Assembly: GCA_009733775.1 (NCBI GenBank)
Contig: WOGZ01000121.1
Span: 29,055 to 93,054, forward strand
Reading direction: 5' to 3'
From: Alectoria sarmentosa
Lineage: Eukaryota > Ascomycota > Lecanoromycetes > Lecanorales > Parmeliaceae
DNA: 64,000 bases
Below are positions 23,066-35,025 of the stretch, one piece after another. The stretch's first letter is position 1; every line of letters starts with the position of its first letter. The notes under the pieces were generated by a model. It saw nothing but the letters and a program-made list of their open reading frames with translations, ran no database searches and was not told the origin of the DNA. The translations under genes and the position numbers were made by a program.

Positions 23066-24469
23066 TGCTGAAAAAGCGGAGTCGAGGGTTGCGGGATCGA
23101 GATCGAGGACAGGTGGGAAGGGGCTTGGTGTGCTGTGATAGGATAGAGAGAAAGAGAGAGGGAAGGGGGTAAAAAAAGGGGGGGGTTGGAGGAGACGGGG
23201 GAGAAGGGGGGTTTGGGAGGGGGGTTGTAAGGTAGATAGCTGCAAAACTCTTATATGTGATTGATATCGTTAGCAGCGTAAAGCAGCGAATTTAACCTCG
23301 GCAGTATATAGATACCGCATCCACGCGCCAGAGTCCCAACCCATTTCTTCCCTGGAAAACCCCTCTGATTTTAATATTTTCAAAAGGACTACGCCGTCGT
23401 TGAGTGGGCCTGCTATGCATACCCACTATCAACGACCATTCCCGAGGTCGAATCTATCAACATGGTGCCGTCAGCCGAGATCTGTTATTATCATTCCCCT
23501 GATGTCGGAGAGCGAGAGTTTGTTGTCAAATTTGGCGTGAGCGAGGGCGCCAATGGAGTTATGGGTATGAAAGATAGACATGGCGATGAGTTTGTTCTCG
23601 CAAATTGGCTGGCGGCAATAAGGGATATAATTCGCCAGCAAGATTTGAGTATTATGATTCGGTGCCGGGGTAAAGTAGGGTTGATAGAATGGAATAGAAT
23701 AGAAGGAAAGAAGCAGGAAAGGAACAACAAGGAAATGGGCAGATAAAAGGCCTCCTCCAATCTTACTCCCTCGAGTGCTAAAGTTGCTTCGTGATGCTGG
23801 TCTTGAATGGTCACGGCAATGACGGCGAAAATTTATGCGGAGTATGAAAACGTCATAATGCTCAGCTTGAACACTCATGTAAAGCGTCATGATCAGGGTA
23901 CATGAAGAGGTGTGATTGGGAACGCGGTGACGAGTACGTAGGTGGTACGGAGGCATAGAAGAGTGGTGGTGCATAGGGATTACTTGGGCAGTTGGGATCC
24001 GAAGGTTCTGATATCTGGATGGTGAGGGTGGGAGGTTCCGTGCGAGACTCATGCCATGAGGTTGGTAGAGTAATGACTAGACAATTTCGGAGGAGAATAA
24101 CAGAGCGAGAGCGAACTGGCGTCAACAATCAATGATTTCGCCACACATCTCAGCGAGCGTGTTTTTCCCAACGGAAGTGCCATTTCTCGCAGTATTAGAA
24201 TTAATATCTCCAGCCCAATGGACCGCATCTTTGCATAGAGTAGAGCAATTTGAAGCCCCAGAGCAAAAAGAAAGAAAAGGAAAGAAAGAAACGTCTCTGC
24301 CTCTCGAACCTAGGGACGGGACCACATTGTTTGTCTTTGCAAAGCAGGATCTCGTACCTCAAAAGAAGACAACGTCATACGCACATGGCGTTGCCACTTG
24401 GACCCTGCCATGCTTTGTTTACCGCCGAGTCGGTCATATAGCGACTCAGAGCCATCCCAGCTTAAATAA
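23066..24469. other. intergenic, no supported gene
   Basis: Open frames of up to about 190 codons exist on the minus strand (23471-24052), but they show no domain, are His/Ser/Pro-rich and overlap each other in several phases. I leave them out. Confidence 0.4.
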
Positions 24470-27056
24470 TCACTCATCCTTCTCCTTCTCCAACGCGAAC
24501 ACAGGCATCGTCCCATAAAATCTGTTCGTCTTGATGACCTGATTCTGGATGCTTTTCTCATCGAGATTCCCAAACACCAACTCCAGATGCTCGCCATCGA
24601 TATTCTCCTTGTCGCGCAACGCCAAGACGCGAACCGGGATCTTGAAGATGTCGAGCTCCGTGATACCAGAGCATGTGTTGCGTAGTAAAGCGGATGGGGT
24701 GGAGTTGACTGCCAATGCGGTGACTTCGCCGATAGAGTCCCAGCAGGTGGACGAGATTCCAGTGATACCGGCGTATAGGATGTGAGCCAGTGCGAAAATA
24801 CAGTACGTAAGCAGGAAGCATATGGCAACTTTTGTGGTGGCACCAGTGGTATTGTAAGCGAAACCCTCCATAGTCGAGTACACACGAAGCTTGACCCAGT
24901 CTTCACTCTCGACTGGGTCGACAATGAAAATGTCTCCTTTTCCGGAGAACCAGTAGTCACCATTCAAGCTCTCAGATCCGTCGGGCTGCACGGCGGTCTT
25001 GACGGTGCCTTGTAGTTGACTCGTAGATCCAATTCTGGCTAGTCCGTTCGCCAACAGACCCGTCAATACGATTCTTGCACTAACGGAAATATCCGGTATA
25101 AGAAGGCGCGAAGCCATGAGACGGTTAAAGACAGTAGTGTTCGAATCCGAGAGGGAAGGGTTCAGATACTGAGCCCAATCTGCGTTCACAGCAATAAGAC
25201 GCTGAGGGAACAAAGGGAGGACGACATAGCCCTGATTGACGGCGGCAATTTCTTCGGTTAGAGGAGCTGTCTGTTCCACTATCTTCGCGCCCAGGCTGAT
25301 ACCTGCGGGGGTGAGTCCCACTTCGCTAAGTACAGTGTCTGAGCCACCGTCGAAGGTAGACATGTTCATCTTGGATGTTCCCCAGCCAGCAGCCAAATTG
25401 CACATGAGCACTTCCTGAGTTGTGTTCTCTGAGGCTCGCGGCAGCAATACCACCGCTCCAATAGCCGTGCCGTTGAATGGATCTTCAGGAAGTTCGATCC
25501 ATCTCAAGCGGTATTCACCTGGATGGCCTGACGTGTCTAATATCTGCGACCTTGAGATCTCTGGATATATGAAGCCATGACTTGGTAAGATCATATTGTG
25601 ATTTTGATATGAAAGGATCGAATCGTTGAAGTTGCTGGTATTCAGCATTTGTTCGATAGATCCCGGTGGAATGGGAAAGGCCACGGGGTTTTGGTCTTCG
25701 TAGCCAAATATGGTGTCATGCGCACAAGATGCCAAAGTATAAGGTTGGTAATAACCGGTGGTAATGCTATGCACTGCATCAAGCTGATCTAGCACAGAGC
25801 CATGGCCTTTAGTCGTCACATTCTCCAGCGCTAAATTCCATAGGACTCCGGTTGTTGATAAAGCATCCGCAACGGCGGCTTGTTGGGTGGTCGCGGCGAC
25901 TGTAACGGGATCATAGCCTGGTCCGCTATATATTGGGGATTGGTTGGCGAAAGCCAATTGTCGGAGAGAACCCGCACCTATCGCTTGCACATTTGCAGGC
26001 GCTGGGGTGTAGTCGTATGCTGACTGGTAGCTTGACGCTAAAAGACCATTTGTGACGGATAGGTAAGCTTCAACTGCTTGCCAACCACTTGAAGGACAAT
26101 CGTTCTCAAAAAGCAGAGGATTCGAAATCTGACAGTCCGTTGAAACAAGAGTACCATTTGTCCTGCGAGAATTTAGCTCTTGCGAGATCAACAGCGTAAG
26201 ACAAGGGGATTATCGACCGGTCAGGCCACAAATCTTGTGATGTCGCATTCAGCCAGATATTTGTAGCCCCTGCTGGCCAATATTCCAGTCGTGGAATCAA
26301 GAGAATTGCGCTTGACGGGCCCACGGTCGCCGCCAAGACGATTGCGACAGTGACAATTAGAACCATACCGACCCTTCGTCTGACAGGGAGATGTTTCGAA
26401 CATATCGAACCCCAAAACTCCATAGACCAGAGATAACTGGCCTGTGAGATTTGGAGTCCAGAAAACAGGGCGCCAAACGGGAGACCTCGTCCGAGAGACA
26501 TCTCGTATCTAACATAAGAGAACACAATAGCAGCCAACGAAGCCTGGGCGGTCATTTCGTGAACCTTGGCACCAAATTGATAATAAGCCTGGTTTCGTAT
26601 GACTGCTCCCATGTAGTAGGTGTTCCAATTGAAGATGATCTCCCACAAGGCCACGCTTACTGGAACAATATGAACGAGTGCTCGCATCAAAGCGGTTGTA
26701 CGACTCTTGCGAATAGCAATTTTGGTAGGCTCGTCGTAGCCTTTACCGATCGCCAGATGACGTAGAGATCTGAAGGCAGAAACAATTAAGTGAAGACCAA
26801 AAGCTCGGAGGAAATTCGTGGCAGAGTCCTGGATGATACGCCAAGCTGGCCTCATGGGCTTCGAGAACTTCATTGTGGATTTTATTGATTGCCAGTGGTG
26901 TAGCCCTCGAAAGTAAGTACCTCCAGAGAAGGATAGTAGCGGTTCCAGGAGAGTGTATCTCTTTGAGTTGTTGTATTTGAAGATCTTTAGGGTAGCCTTG
27001 CAAGATGTGGAGAGATGATGATGAAGTTTTGGCAATTGTAACACGGTGCTGGGCAT
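24470..27056 (-). CDS. uncharacterised fungal integral membrane protein
   Basis: Two long frames join through a 55-nt intron (26217-26163: GTCGAT, GCTAAAT branch, CGCAG) giving DLWPD-R-TNGTLVSTDC. The product is 843 residues from the ATG at 27056, or 782 from the ATG at 26873, where the more protein-like sequence starts. The N-terminal third has several hydrophobic helices (ALVHIVPVSVALWEIIF, VGMVLIVTVAIVLAATVG). A large, presumably extracytoplasmic region follows, with many Asn-x-Ser/Thr sites. A membrane segment near the C-terminus (VAICFLLTYCIFALAHILYA) and a short cytosolic tail (VFALEKEKDE) end it. This layout is common among unnamed membrane proteins of Pezizomycotina, and I know no function for it. 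Codon use looks normal. Confidence 0.7.
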
Positions 27057-30000
27057 TATATGTGTGCGCCTAGCGGGTAAGACCTCCGATAGCGGGCTCA
27101 GATGCTCCCTCGCCCTGGGTAAACAGGATTTACATTGAGCAATTTGCAGGGAGGAGCTGAAACGTGCATGCGTTGCACATCGGCACGTAAATTGAATAAA
27201 TCCTGCAGAGGTATGCAAAGTCAGACAAACAAAAGATTTGTCCAACGCTCATCCCCTTCTGGGTTTCCTTTTTCGCCTTGTAGTTTCTAGCAACATTACT
27301 CCACCCACTGGATACATTCGAGGAGATGAATGGATACTCGAATGCAACGGTACCAGTGATTGAAGTTGAAAACCGTCCTGAAGCCGCCGATCAGCCTCCA
27401 TCGGCGACGCATAACTTTGACAGCACTTGGTGTCTTGCAGGCTCAGCCTTGGATAGGTATTGCAGCAGAAGTTGCAACGTCGCATTTCAATAAAGCCTAG
27501 ATGAATGGAGAAGAGAACAAGGGGGCAGAAGGGTGGTGTGTCGAGGCTGAGTGCATGGTCGTTTGGAAGAGATGATGTTCATCGTACTGCGACTGAGGTT
27601 ATGCACGATAAGGGTACCAACCAATGGAGCAGATGATCTTATCATGTAGCAGTGTAAGGAACGTATGAGTGGCTTCGAGAGGTTCCTCCTGTGGCTTGAC
27701 TAGCCCTCTCTGGACTAGTGCAATCATCGGGCCGTGTGTTCCGTTGATCGAAGTGATCGGCGCTGCACTTTGGTCCACTTTACTGTTTACTCCATTCAGG
27801 GGCACGGTATCAAGGCCTCGGCCCGATCCAATCCAGTCACTCCAAAGACTCTAGACATCTCCATCTCTCTTCTTGGTGCCAAGTGAAGATGCACACCAAC
27901 CTTTCAGCTCGTCTTTATCAGGATGGCTTAGGTAGGACAGTGTACCATCTCTCGTCGACCGGTGAAGGTAGATGTAGATGTGTGTTTGTCACCGACACGG
28001 CCGTAATGTTCTCATTGCAGGAGCTGGACGAGGCTGACCCGAGGCTGACCGCTGAATGTGCACATGGGGACGTTGTATTCTCACACAGGTACATCTTGTC
28101 TTCAGCCTTGTCGGAAGACGGTGGAGATGTTCGCTCGATGATTGACGACACGCTTATCGCGCTATCTGGCGTGATTGGGAGATGATTATTCTTAGAGGGG
28201 CTGCATAACGATGATGAGAAGGAGGTTAATAACTCTGGGTTGTGTGTAAAGATGATCAATCAATGGTTGATTGTTTATTCTACGATGCGAGATTACCAGA
28301 TCTGAATATGTTGTACAAGGCTATCACGCTAATTGCATTAGGCCTAGCCATGACGCAAGTACCATCGAGCCACACTCGCTGTCCCTGTATTGTTGTACCA
28401 AAAATTAATTTCAATGAGGCCCCGCGAAAACCACACCATTCTCATATCTATCAATGTTCCTATCTTCGCAACGAGTTTACTATATATAGCCCCTAGAATA
28501 TGATACCTCGACTTTCTTCAACCTTGTCATCAGAAGGTTTTTTCCAATTTGTACTGCCGTCGAGATATCTTGCCCTAAATTCTCCCCTCAAAATTGATTT
28601 TCGGTACAGCTGAGCCACCTCAACAAAATCGTACGACAGGCTATGACAATCCTTTTCGGGTCCGAAGAGCCAAGTGATATCAGAAATGCATGTAATCGTT
28701 CGTCCACCACTACATCTCCAACCAATGGCGCGTCGCAAACCATCTACAATGCATCGAAATTGATCGCAACAGCTTCGTCACCCGAATCTCGAACGAGCAT
28801 CCGCGAGTCCCTCAATTGGGCGCCGCGCATAGCAGCGTGCCATCACCAAATATGGTTCTGACGACCCGTTAATACTGTACATGCGGATCAATTCTGCAGC
28901 CTTAGCAAGTCGTGTAGCACCTGGAAAATCCGCCATATTCCCGGGCAGCCCTACGGCTTCGGGGCAGTAAATGGTCAAAAGTCAAAGCCGTCAATTTGGC
29001 CTGAAGACCCTATTTGCCGAGCAACATCCACTGCCCACATGCTTCGCATGGAAGCTAGCCCACTAAACTCAGAAACGAGGTAACAACGCACCCATTGCCA
29101 AGGCTGACATCGGCAACCATCATGTCATTCTATTTTGGCAGTATATAAGTTGTATCCCATGATATACTTTCACAGGTAATGCGTTGCGCATAGCCTATCG
29201 AGATGATTAGCACAACGTATCCAGGAAATCGGATCGTGTAAACAGGCTTCGACTTCTCCGAGGTTCTGACCGGGCGTGGGGGCCATTCGTGGACTAGATT
29301 GATGACAATATTTCCCAGAAGGGTGATGTAGTAATGCTTTCTGTTGGAGAGCAAATACCCGTGCCTCACCAGATCATTTGTGCAACACTCCCATTGCAAT
29401 CACCCAATGGATTGGGTGAACCTGGATACAGTCCCTATCATGAGCTGTGGAGAGAGACTGGGCATTTCGATTATGAGGGCGGGGCAGGTAGGCTAGATGA
29501 GGAGACTTGGGTCCGGTGGAAGAGGTGATCTGTAGAGTGATCGGGCACTTTGTGGGTGGTGGTAGAGATGTCAGTGGTGCTAGTATGGTATACCAGTTGT
29601 TTTCCAGATATATATACATGCACTGCGCCACCAGGCAGGCCCCATTTCGGTGCGGCGTAGGTTACCGATGAATGTCCCGCTGTAAACACATGCTTTTTTC
29701 CAGGTTTGTCGATGGGAGTGTGACAATTTATCAATGCCTAGAGATATTTGGCTTGAGGACTGTGAATGTTATTCTGCTAGATTTCAATAAGACCTGACGG
29801 TAGGAGTAACCTGATTCTGGATTGAGAGTCTCAGACTTCTACAGAAGCTCCATTAGGACCCAAGCCATGCGAGAAAGATACATCTTGCGAAAAGGGGTAT
29901 GGAGGCGGCGCATTTTGCTCTGCCTACTTTGGCGCGAGGTGGCTCTCCTTGCAAACATTATCCTTTTTGATATCTGCTCCGTTGCATCGGTCTTTGACCT

Positions 30001-30229
30001 TCCTCCATGCCCTGAGCCGCTTCATTACTGTTCCCCCTTGCTTTTGTCTAGGTATGGAGGTGTGTCTGTGTATTCTCCATACTTGGATTAACTTCACAAT
30101 CTTCAATTCTCTGCAAGAGTCGGGCCCTTTTATGGCAAGAATCAAAAGAAGCCCAATGAGGATCATAGAACTGGCCAGAATTTAGGTCACGATTTCGACG
30201 AAGCGACGATTTCGAACAGCTGGCTCTCA
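27057..30229. other. gene-poor stretch, no supported gene
   Basis: About 3.2 kb with only short frames. A stretch on the minus strand near 28,840-28,580 reads as protein-like fragments (MRGAQLRDSRMLVRDSGDEA, then VCDAPLVGDVVVDERLHAFL) split by a TAG. It might be a relic of an unknown gene; I cannot name it. Confidence 0.35.
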
Positions 30230-30640
30230 ACCCTTGACTGCCATGACCGAGTTGAACCAGAGAAGCGCGGTGGTCACGAATTCTGCACCTCCTAGCAGAC
30301 TCGTAGTCACCCACTCCCCAAAGTAGCCACCATTGTTCAAGCAAAAGCTGCAGAGGCAATATCATTGTGTCTGGAACAATAGGCAAAGTATGACGAAAAA
30401 GAAAGTTTCCATCCCAAATATGACAGTCGAAGCCGGGAAGAATTTCTCAATCTTCCCGAAACAACGGTCCTATTCCTCCTCTTAGCTGTTCTCGCGCCTG
30501 TTGCGCCTTGACGGTGATGAGCCAAGAGGCGAAGAGGAGCTAAGGCTGGATGACGATGAGGAAGTGGATCCACATGACGAGGGCTGTGCTGTAGGTGAGG
30601 TTGATGAGGAAAAGGGCGTTTTGCTAGCTTTGCTGCACAT
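30230..30640 (-). pseudogene. relic of a membrane protein gene
   Basis: The minus strand reads as fragments with helix-like hydrophobicity: FLINLTYSTALVMWIHFLIV, a TAG, LLFASWLITVKAQQAREQL, a TGA, a frame change, then FFPASTVIFGMETFFFVILC, a TAA, and GGYFGEWVTTSLLGGAEFVT ending in TGA after SVMAVKG. The hydrophobic segments on both sides of each break suggest one former membrane protein. The family is not identified. A chance reading of CT-rich DNA is possible for the first fragment, so confidence is low. Confidence 0.35.
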
Positions 30641-31539
30641 TGTAGTATTCTAGGCTCGGGTTTTTGACTGGCGATATCCTCAGATTCAGACCGATAATAA
30701 GACTGGGGGATATCAGAGAGGTAGAATCAGGATTCGAGTCGGTCATATCTCCTGGGTATGGTGTTGAGGGACTGGTCGGGTAGTAATCGTGGGAGAGGGA
30801 GGAGTAGACGTAAGAGCACGAACATGAACGTGGATGCTGTTCCTTTGACTTAAAAAGCGCGAGAGGGACACATGTATTTTATGATACTTATACCGATTAG
30901 ATGGGCCAGCTTTGAAACCAGCGATGTTGGCGCAAGCCAATGTGTAAAGATCATAACAGACTGAAGCAAATCAAGCGAAAATGAATTCTAGGGATGGCTA
31001 CATTATTATCTTGGCGCTTCGGGCCGACTCTGGCTCCGCGCTAATCTTCTATCAATCGAGGTGAAGCAGGGCAATTTCTCACCCTGGTAGGCTCCGCTCC
31101 ACAACAATATCAAAATTGGTCTTCGCGTATCATGGCGTAAGAGTACAGATAACAGGGCAGCTTCAGAGTGCTCAACGGGGAGCCTCTGCGATGGACATAA
31201 GCATAAGAGAAGCTTACACAGGAAGTGTCTAAGCTCGACCATGAGGCGGCATAGCTACAAAATCCCTCAGCTGCGGCCATCAGTCTCTCCTGCTCCGTTT
31301 TGCCTTTGGTAAACAGGACATATCAAATAATAGTAAAGGGAGCCATTGCAGATCCTCGAATCTCAATGATTCAACAACTATAATACCGGTGCCTGTTCAA
31401 CGATGCCGTGAGGCCCTACGATAGTACTTTTCATCCGTGGTCAGACCTAAGTGGTGAGCAGTTGATACAAGTCCTCTTCTAAGAGAACCCGAATAGCCTA
31501 GTGTCCAAGCTCCAGGAATACAGATTTACTTGAGGTGGA

Positions 31540-31860
31540 TTTTTAGAAGAATCACCAAAACGTTTGGAACAGGAGACGCGCCGATGTTCAGGGATGATGT
31601 GAAGGTCAAGACGGATACTGTAATTGATACAACCACACGCCAGATGACAATATTGCTGGGTGAACTCGCTCTGGTGGCTCCCCTCATCGCGATGACTTTC
31701 TTAGTACGGTGCCGGCACGACTGGCAATCGCGTGTTGTTTTGTATCTCTCTGCCATGTTTATTGGCCTTGTGACGAAGGCTTTGAGCTAGGAGGCGCTAG
31801 CTGTCACGGCCGTATACACTGCTATCCTTGTTGTGTTCGTCGGGACTTCATCTACGCCTT
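31540..31860 (+). pseudogene. fragment of a DUF6594-type membrane protein
   Basis: From about 31,560 the plus strand reads DDVKVKTDTVIDTTTRQMTI, then two hydrophobic segments (LALVAPLIAMTFLV; VVLYLSAMFIGLVTKAL), an in-frame TAG at 31788-31790, and EALAVTAVYTAILVVFVG before a further stop. This matches the C-terminal two- to three-helix region of fungal DUF6594 proteins, which ends in an ATAAYAAVLVVFVG-like helix. The N-terminal soluble part is not found upstream. It is a truncated, interrupted relic. Confidence 0.5.
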
Positions 31861-32263
31861 AGACGGTCAACGTCAGGGTTTGAGAATTTTGGCAATTCTG
31901 GTCTACCAGCATGTTGGAAACTCGGTCACTTTAACAGATGATATACTTGACACGCCGTTCTCGCTTTGCTGGAAGAATCTATTGAGCACAAAGAATCGCA
32001 ATTTAGGTCGAGACGCGGTTGCTGTACCTGGAATGGCGCTTCAAGCACGCTGCTGACAAACCATCTGGTGTTTCGTATTCTTTCTTGCTCTTTTTTTTCA
32101 TGCAAGTAAGAGATATATCACCACCCAATATTCTTGGCACCTCAAGCTACTCTACGAAGTTTGAAACATGTACACACTTGTTCTGCCTTAAGTCAATATA
32201 TTCTGCATAGCCTTCGAACATCGACCCTCTAAATAAATTATGTCAGTATTTTTGTACGATTCT

Positions 32264-32294
32264 CCTCTTTGTGTTCTCACTTAACACAAAGAGG
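32264..32294. repeat. perfect 12-bp inverted repeat (hairpin)
   Basis: CCTCTTTGTGTT (32264-32275) and AACACAAAGAGG (32283-32294) are perfectly complementary around a 7-nt loop. It sits about 190 bp before the start codon of the 2EXR gene and may be in its promoter or 5' leader. Confidence 0.75.
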
Positions 32295-32485
32295 GCGCTG
32301 TCTACAAATTGAACATTGACGCTCGGAAAACACTACATTGTCTCTCTAAATTCCTCAATATTCAGCAATTCTCGCCAAGTCACCTCCAACCTCGTTCGTC
32401 GAATCATCTCCTTTACGGCATTCAGCAAGAAGGTTCTCATCACAGGCCATCTCATCAGACGCCCGCGATCGCTCTGGCCGGAACG

Positions 32486-33286
32486 ATGGCCCCGTCACCC
32501 AAGATAGAGCTTGCTCCTCTTTTGGAAGCAGAGACAGAGATCGCTGTATCGCAACCCCAAGGGGCTCCGATGCCAACACCATTCGGCCTGCTCTTTCTCG
32601 TACCACCAGAAATCCGCCTGAAGATCTATCGTGAACTCATTACAGCAGGGTCAGTTCGATTCCTGGAAACTTCCAAAGCTGTCCATAATGAAGCTATTGA
32701 CATCCTTCTCCAGGAGCGAATTTGCAAACTGGAATTCAACGTGGAAAAACCGTGTCATATCTTTCCGAGTCAAGAATCTGCCAACACCATCCTCAATCTA
32801 GAGATTCGGCTCAACCTGACCGATAGACCCCCTAGAGAATTGGAGCTCAGCAGGGTATGCATCAGCGGCTTCAATAACTGGTTGACCCGAATCAGCGGCG
32901 GTACATACGGTCCACACGACTACCAAGCTCCTACCCACCCTACGTGCCGAAAAGTTTGCAAGGTCCTTCTGGATTGCTATCCAGGATTCGAGGGACATCT
33001 TCCAGCGCATATATTCGAGATCACGAGATTCCTTACCGGCTTCGAGACCTTAATTTTGGCAATCGACAACGATTACGTAGATTCAAAGCATCGGATGAGG
33101 AACAGAATGTACGACCCAAGGCCAGATCCTCAGCGTGATATGGAGTCCGCGATGTACAGCAAGGAAAATGTGGATACGCAGTTGGCATATCAGACTGCTA
33201 GGGATGCTTTGGAGCCCACTTTAGGGCCAGCGGAATGGGTCTGCGATGAGAATGGGGCGCATCTGGAGTTTCATCCCCGTGGGTAG
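32486..33286 (+). CDS. 2EXR/F-box-like domain protein (intact copy)
   Basis: Single exon, 266 residues from the ATG at 32486; the frame upstream has no ATG. The N-terminal region is disordered. Then FLVPPEIRLKIYRELITAGS gives the LPxEIRxxIY signature of fungal 2EXR/F-box-like proteins, with the family's typical later ISTSKAVHNEA-like helix (LETSKAVHNEA). The C-terminus ends WVCDENGAHLEFHPRG. The function is unknown; such proteins are highly expanded in Pezizomycotina. A broken paralogue lies 0.9 kb downstream in the same direction, so this is a tandem duplication. Confidence 0.75.
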   Translation: MAPSPKIELAPLLEAETEIAVSQPQGAPMPTPFGLLFLVPPEIRLKIYRELITAGSVRFLETSKAVHNEAIDILLQERICKLEFNVEKPCHIFPSQESANTILNLEIRLNLTDRPPRELELSRVCISGFNNWLTRISGGTYGPHDYQAPTHPTCRKVCKVLLDCYPGFEGHLPAHIFEITRFLTGFETLILAIDNDYVDSKHRMRNRMYDPRPDPQRDMESAMYSKENVDTQLAYQTARDALEPTLGPAEWVCDENGAHLEFHPRG

Positions 33287-34212
33287 AATCGTTGGCGCCG
33301 CTCCCAGATTGAAGAGCGGATTGAGGGATCCTTTCTCAGCCGCTTAGGCAGGTCTTTTTCTTAAGGGGGGTTGATGTAATGGGTAGATCATGTACCATCG
33401 AGCAATCGAGAACACCATCTGAAGACCAAATCAGGAAGTATCTTCCATATTGATCTATAAATGCCGACATTACTGGAAGCGCGTAGACCGGTGAATGCCT
33501 TCGCACAAGCATATTGGAACCCCTTTTTCTTTTTAGGATGTAACTCGCCCAGTAACTCAATACCTTAAACCACTGTCATACAGCAAGTGCCAATTCTGCA
33601 AAAGGCCATCAAGCAGTCCTGATTCATCATGCGAGTCTGAAAGGTCATCCCAATCTAGAAACCGGCTTTTGAGGTTGCTTTTGACTAGGCATCCGTCGCA
33701 ATCTTTTCCTTTGTTAATTTTTCCAGACAAACTTTGCCCGCATACCCAGCACTCGGTACAAAAACCAAGCAGTCACGTCTCCTCATATTCTCTTTTTCGT
33801 CTCAAACAGTTTCTGACAGTGGTCCTATATATGAAAATGAGGCGGCTTCCATCATGCACTGTTTTCCGGGTTGGTCCCCATTGACCAAAAATCCTTTGTT
33901 GCATTTGCCCTCGTTGTGTCTGATCCCACAGATACAAAGACACGACTCCTTCCGCATCGCACAACGACATTGTAAACACCACAAGCCAATTTATGGGTGG
34001 CTTTCATCTTTTTGTATATAAACTTTTTCACTTCTCGAGTCCCCAGCAGCTTCAGTTATTTCCTCTCCAGAGCACCTCCGTTCCTGAAACTCTCAGGAAG
34101 ACTTACTCCTTCCCCTCGACCTCAAAATTTCCAACCTGATACCTCCATTCAAACTACAAGTCTATGTTGCCGGTATGATCCCTTGCCACAGAACCCCCAA
34201 CTTACCTACATC

Positions 34213-35025
34213 ATGACTATGCCTAAGTTAACATCCGCTCCAGATTTGAATGCAGCGATCACGGACGACAAGAAAGCAACGCTAGCCAACAATAGAGATC
34301 GCTCTCTCGCGCCTCTAGGCGAGCTTGTCAACTTGCCACCAGAGATTCGCGTGATGATTTATCAGGATCTCATCAGATCAGGCTCCGTAGCTTCCTTCCG
34401 GGCTTCTTTAGCGATTCAAAACGAAGCAGCCGAGACACTACACAACGAAGGCGTTTGTCGCTTCGAAATGAACGTCTACAAGACTCCCATTGTATATCCG
34501 ACCGAGTTGGCTACCGACAAGATCTCAACCCTCGAAATTCGCGTGAACATGACCGATAAGTTGTGGGAGCGGAACGAGAGATGCATCGGCTTGTTCAACA
34601 ATTTTGCTAGATCTCATCAGCGGCTACGATTTCGCGTCATTCCACAACATTAAACGCCCGATGTTCCTTCAGATTGCCCGAAAGGAATGCAGAATCCTAC
34701 TGGACTGCCATCCGAGTTCCGTGGACCACCTTCCAGTCCAGACATTCGAGGTGGTCGGCACGCTCATTGGCTTTGAGACGCTGATGTTGGCCATCGCCAA
34801 CGATGTCGAAGATTCAATCACCCGTGTACGCTCCTTGATGTACAGCGTTAAGTCAGGTTCGCGTCGTCAGATGGAGTTGGCGCTGCACGACAAAGCCAGT
34901 GAGCATGTTTTGCGTGCTTACGGGCTGGCTAGGGAGTACTTAGACGGGACATTGGGGCCGTCGAGTTAGATTTACGATCAGCAGGGTGCTCATTTGGAGT
35001 TTCACCCGCGAAGATTCGATCGGGA
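34213..35025 (+). pseudogene. 2EXR/F-box-like paralogue, frameshifted
   Basis: ATG at 34213; the first part aligns with the upstream copy (NLPPEIRVMIYQDLIRSGSV, EIRVNMTDK, GLFNNF). Near 34,608 one extra base shifts the frame: the homologous frame resumes as LDLISGYDF and runs through CRILLDCHPSSVDHLP and GFETLMLAIAND. A TAG at 34967-34969 stands where the paralogue has Trp (GPAEW in the intact copy), and homology continues after it (DQQGAHLEFHPR). Two independent lesions make a pseudogene likely, although the frame is otherwise well kept, so the loss looks recent. Confidence 0.75.

Noticed and set aside
26163..26217. Frameshift between the two halves of the membrane protein
   Set aside because: A 55-nt GT-AG intron with a CTAAAT branch-like site joins the halves in phase.
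34967..34969. Classical RIP as the cause of all stops
   Set aside because: TGG to TAG fits CpA-directed RIP, but the TGG to TGA stops do not, and I see no heavily AT-biased block.
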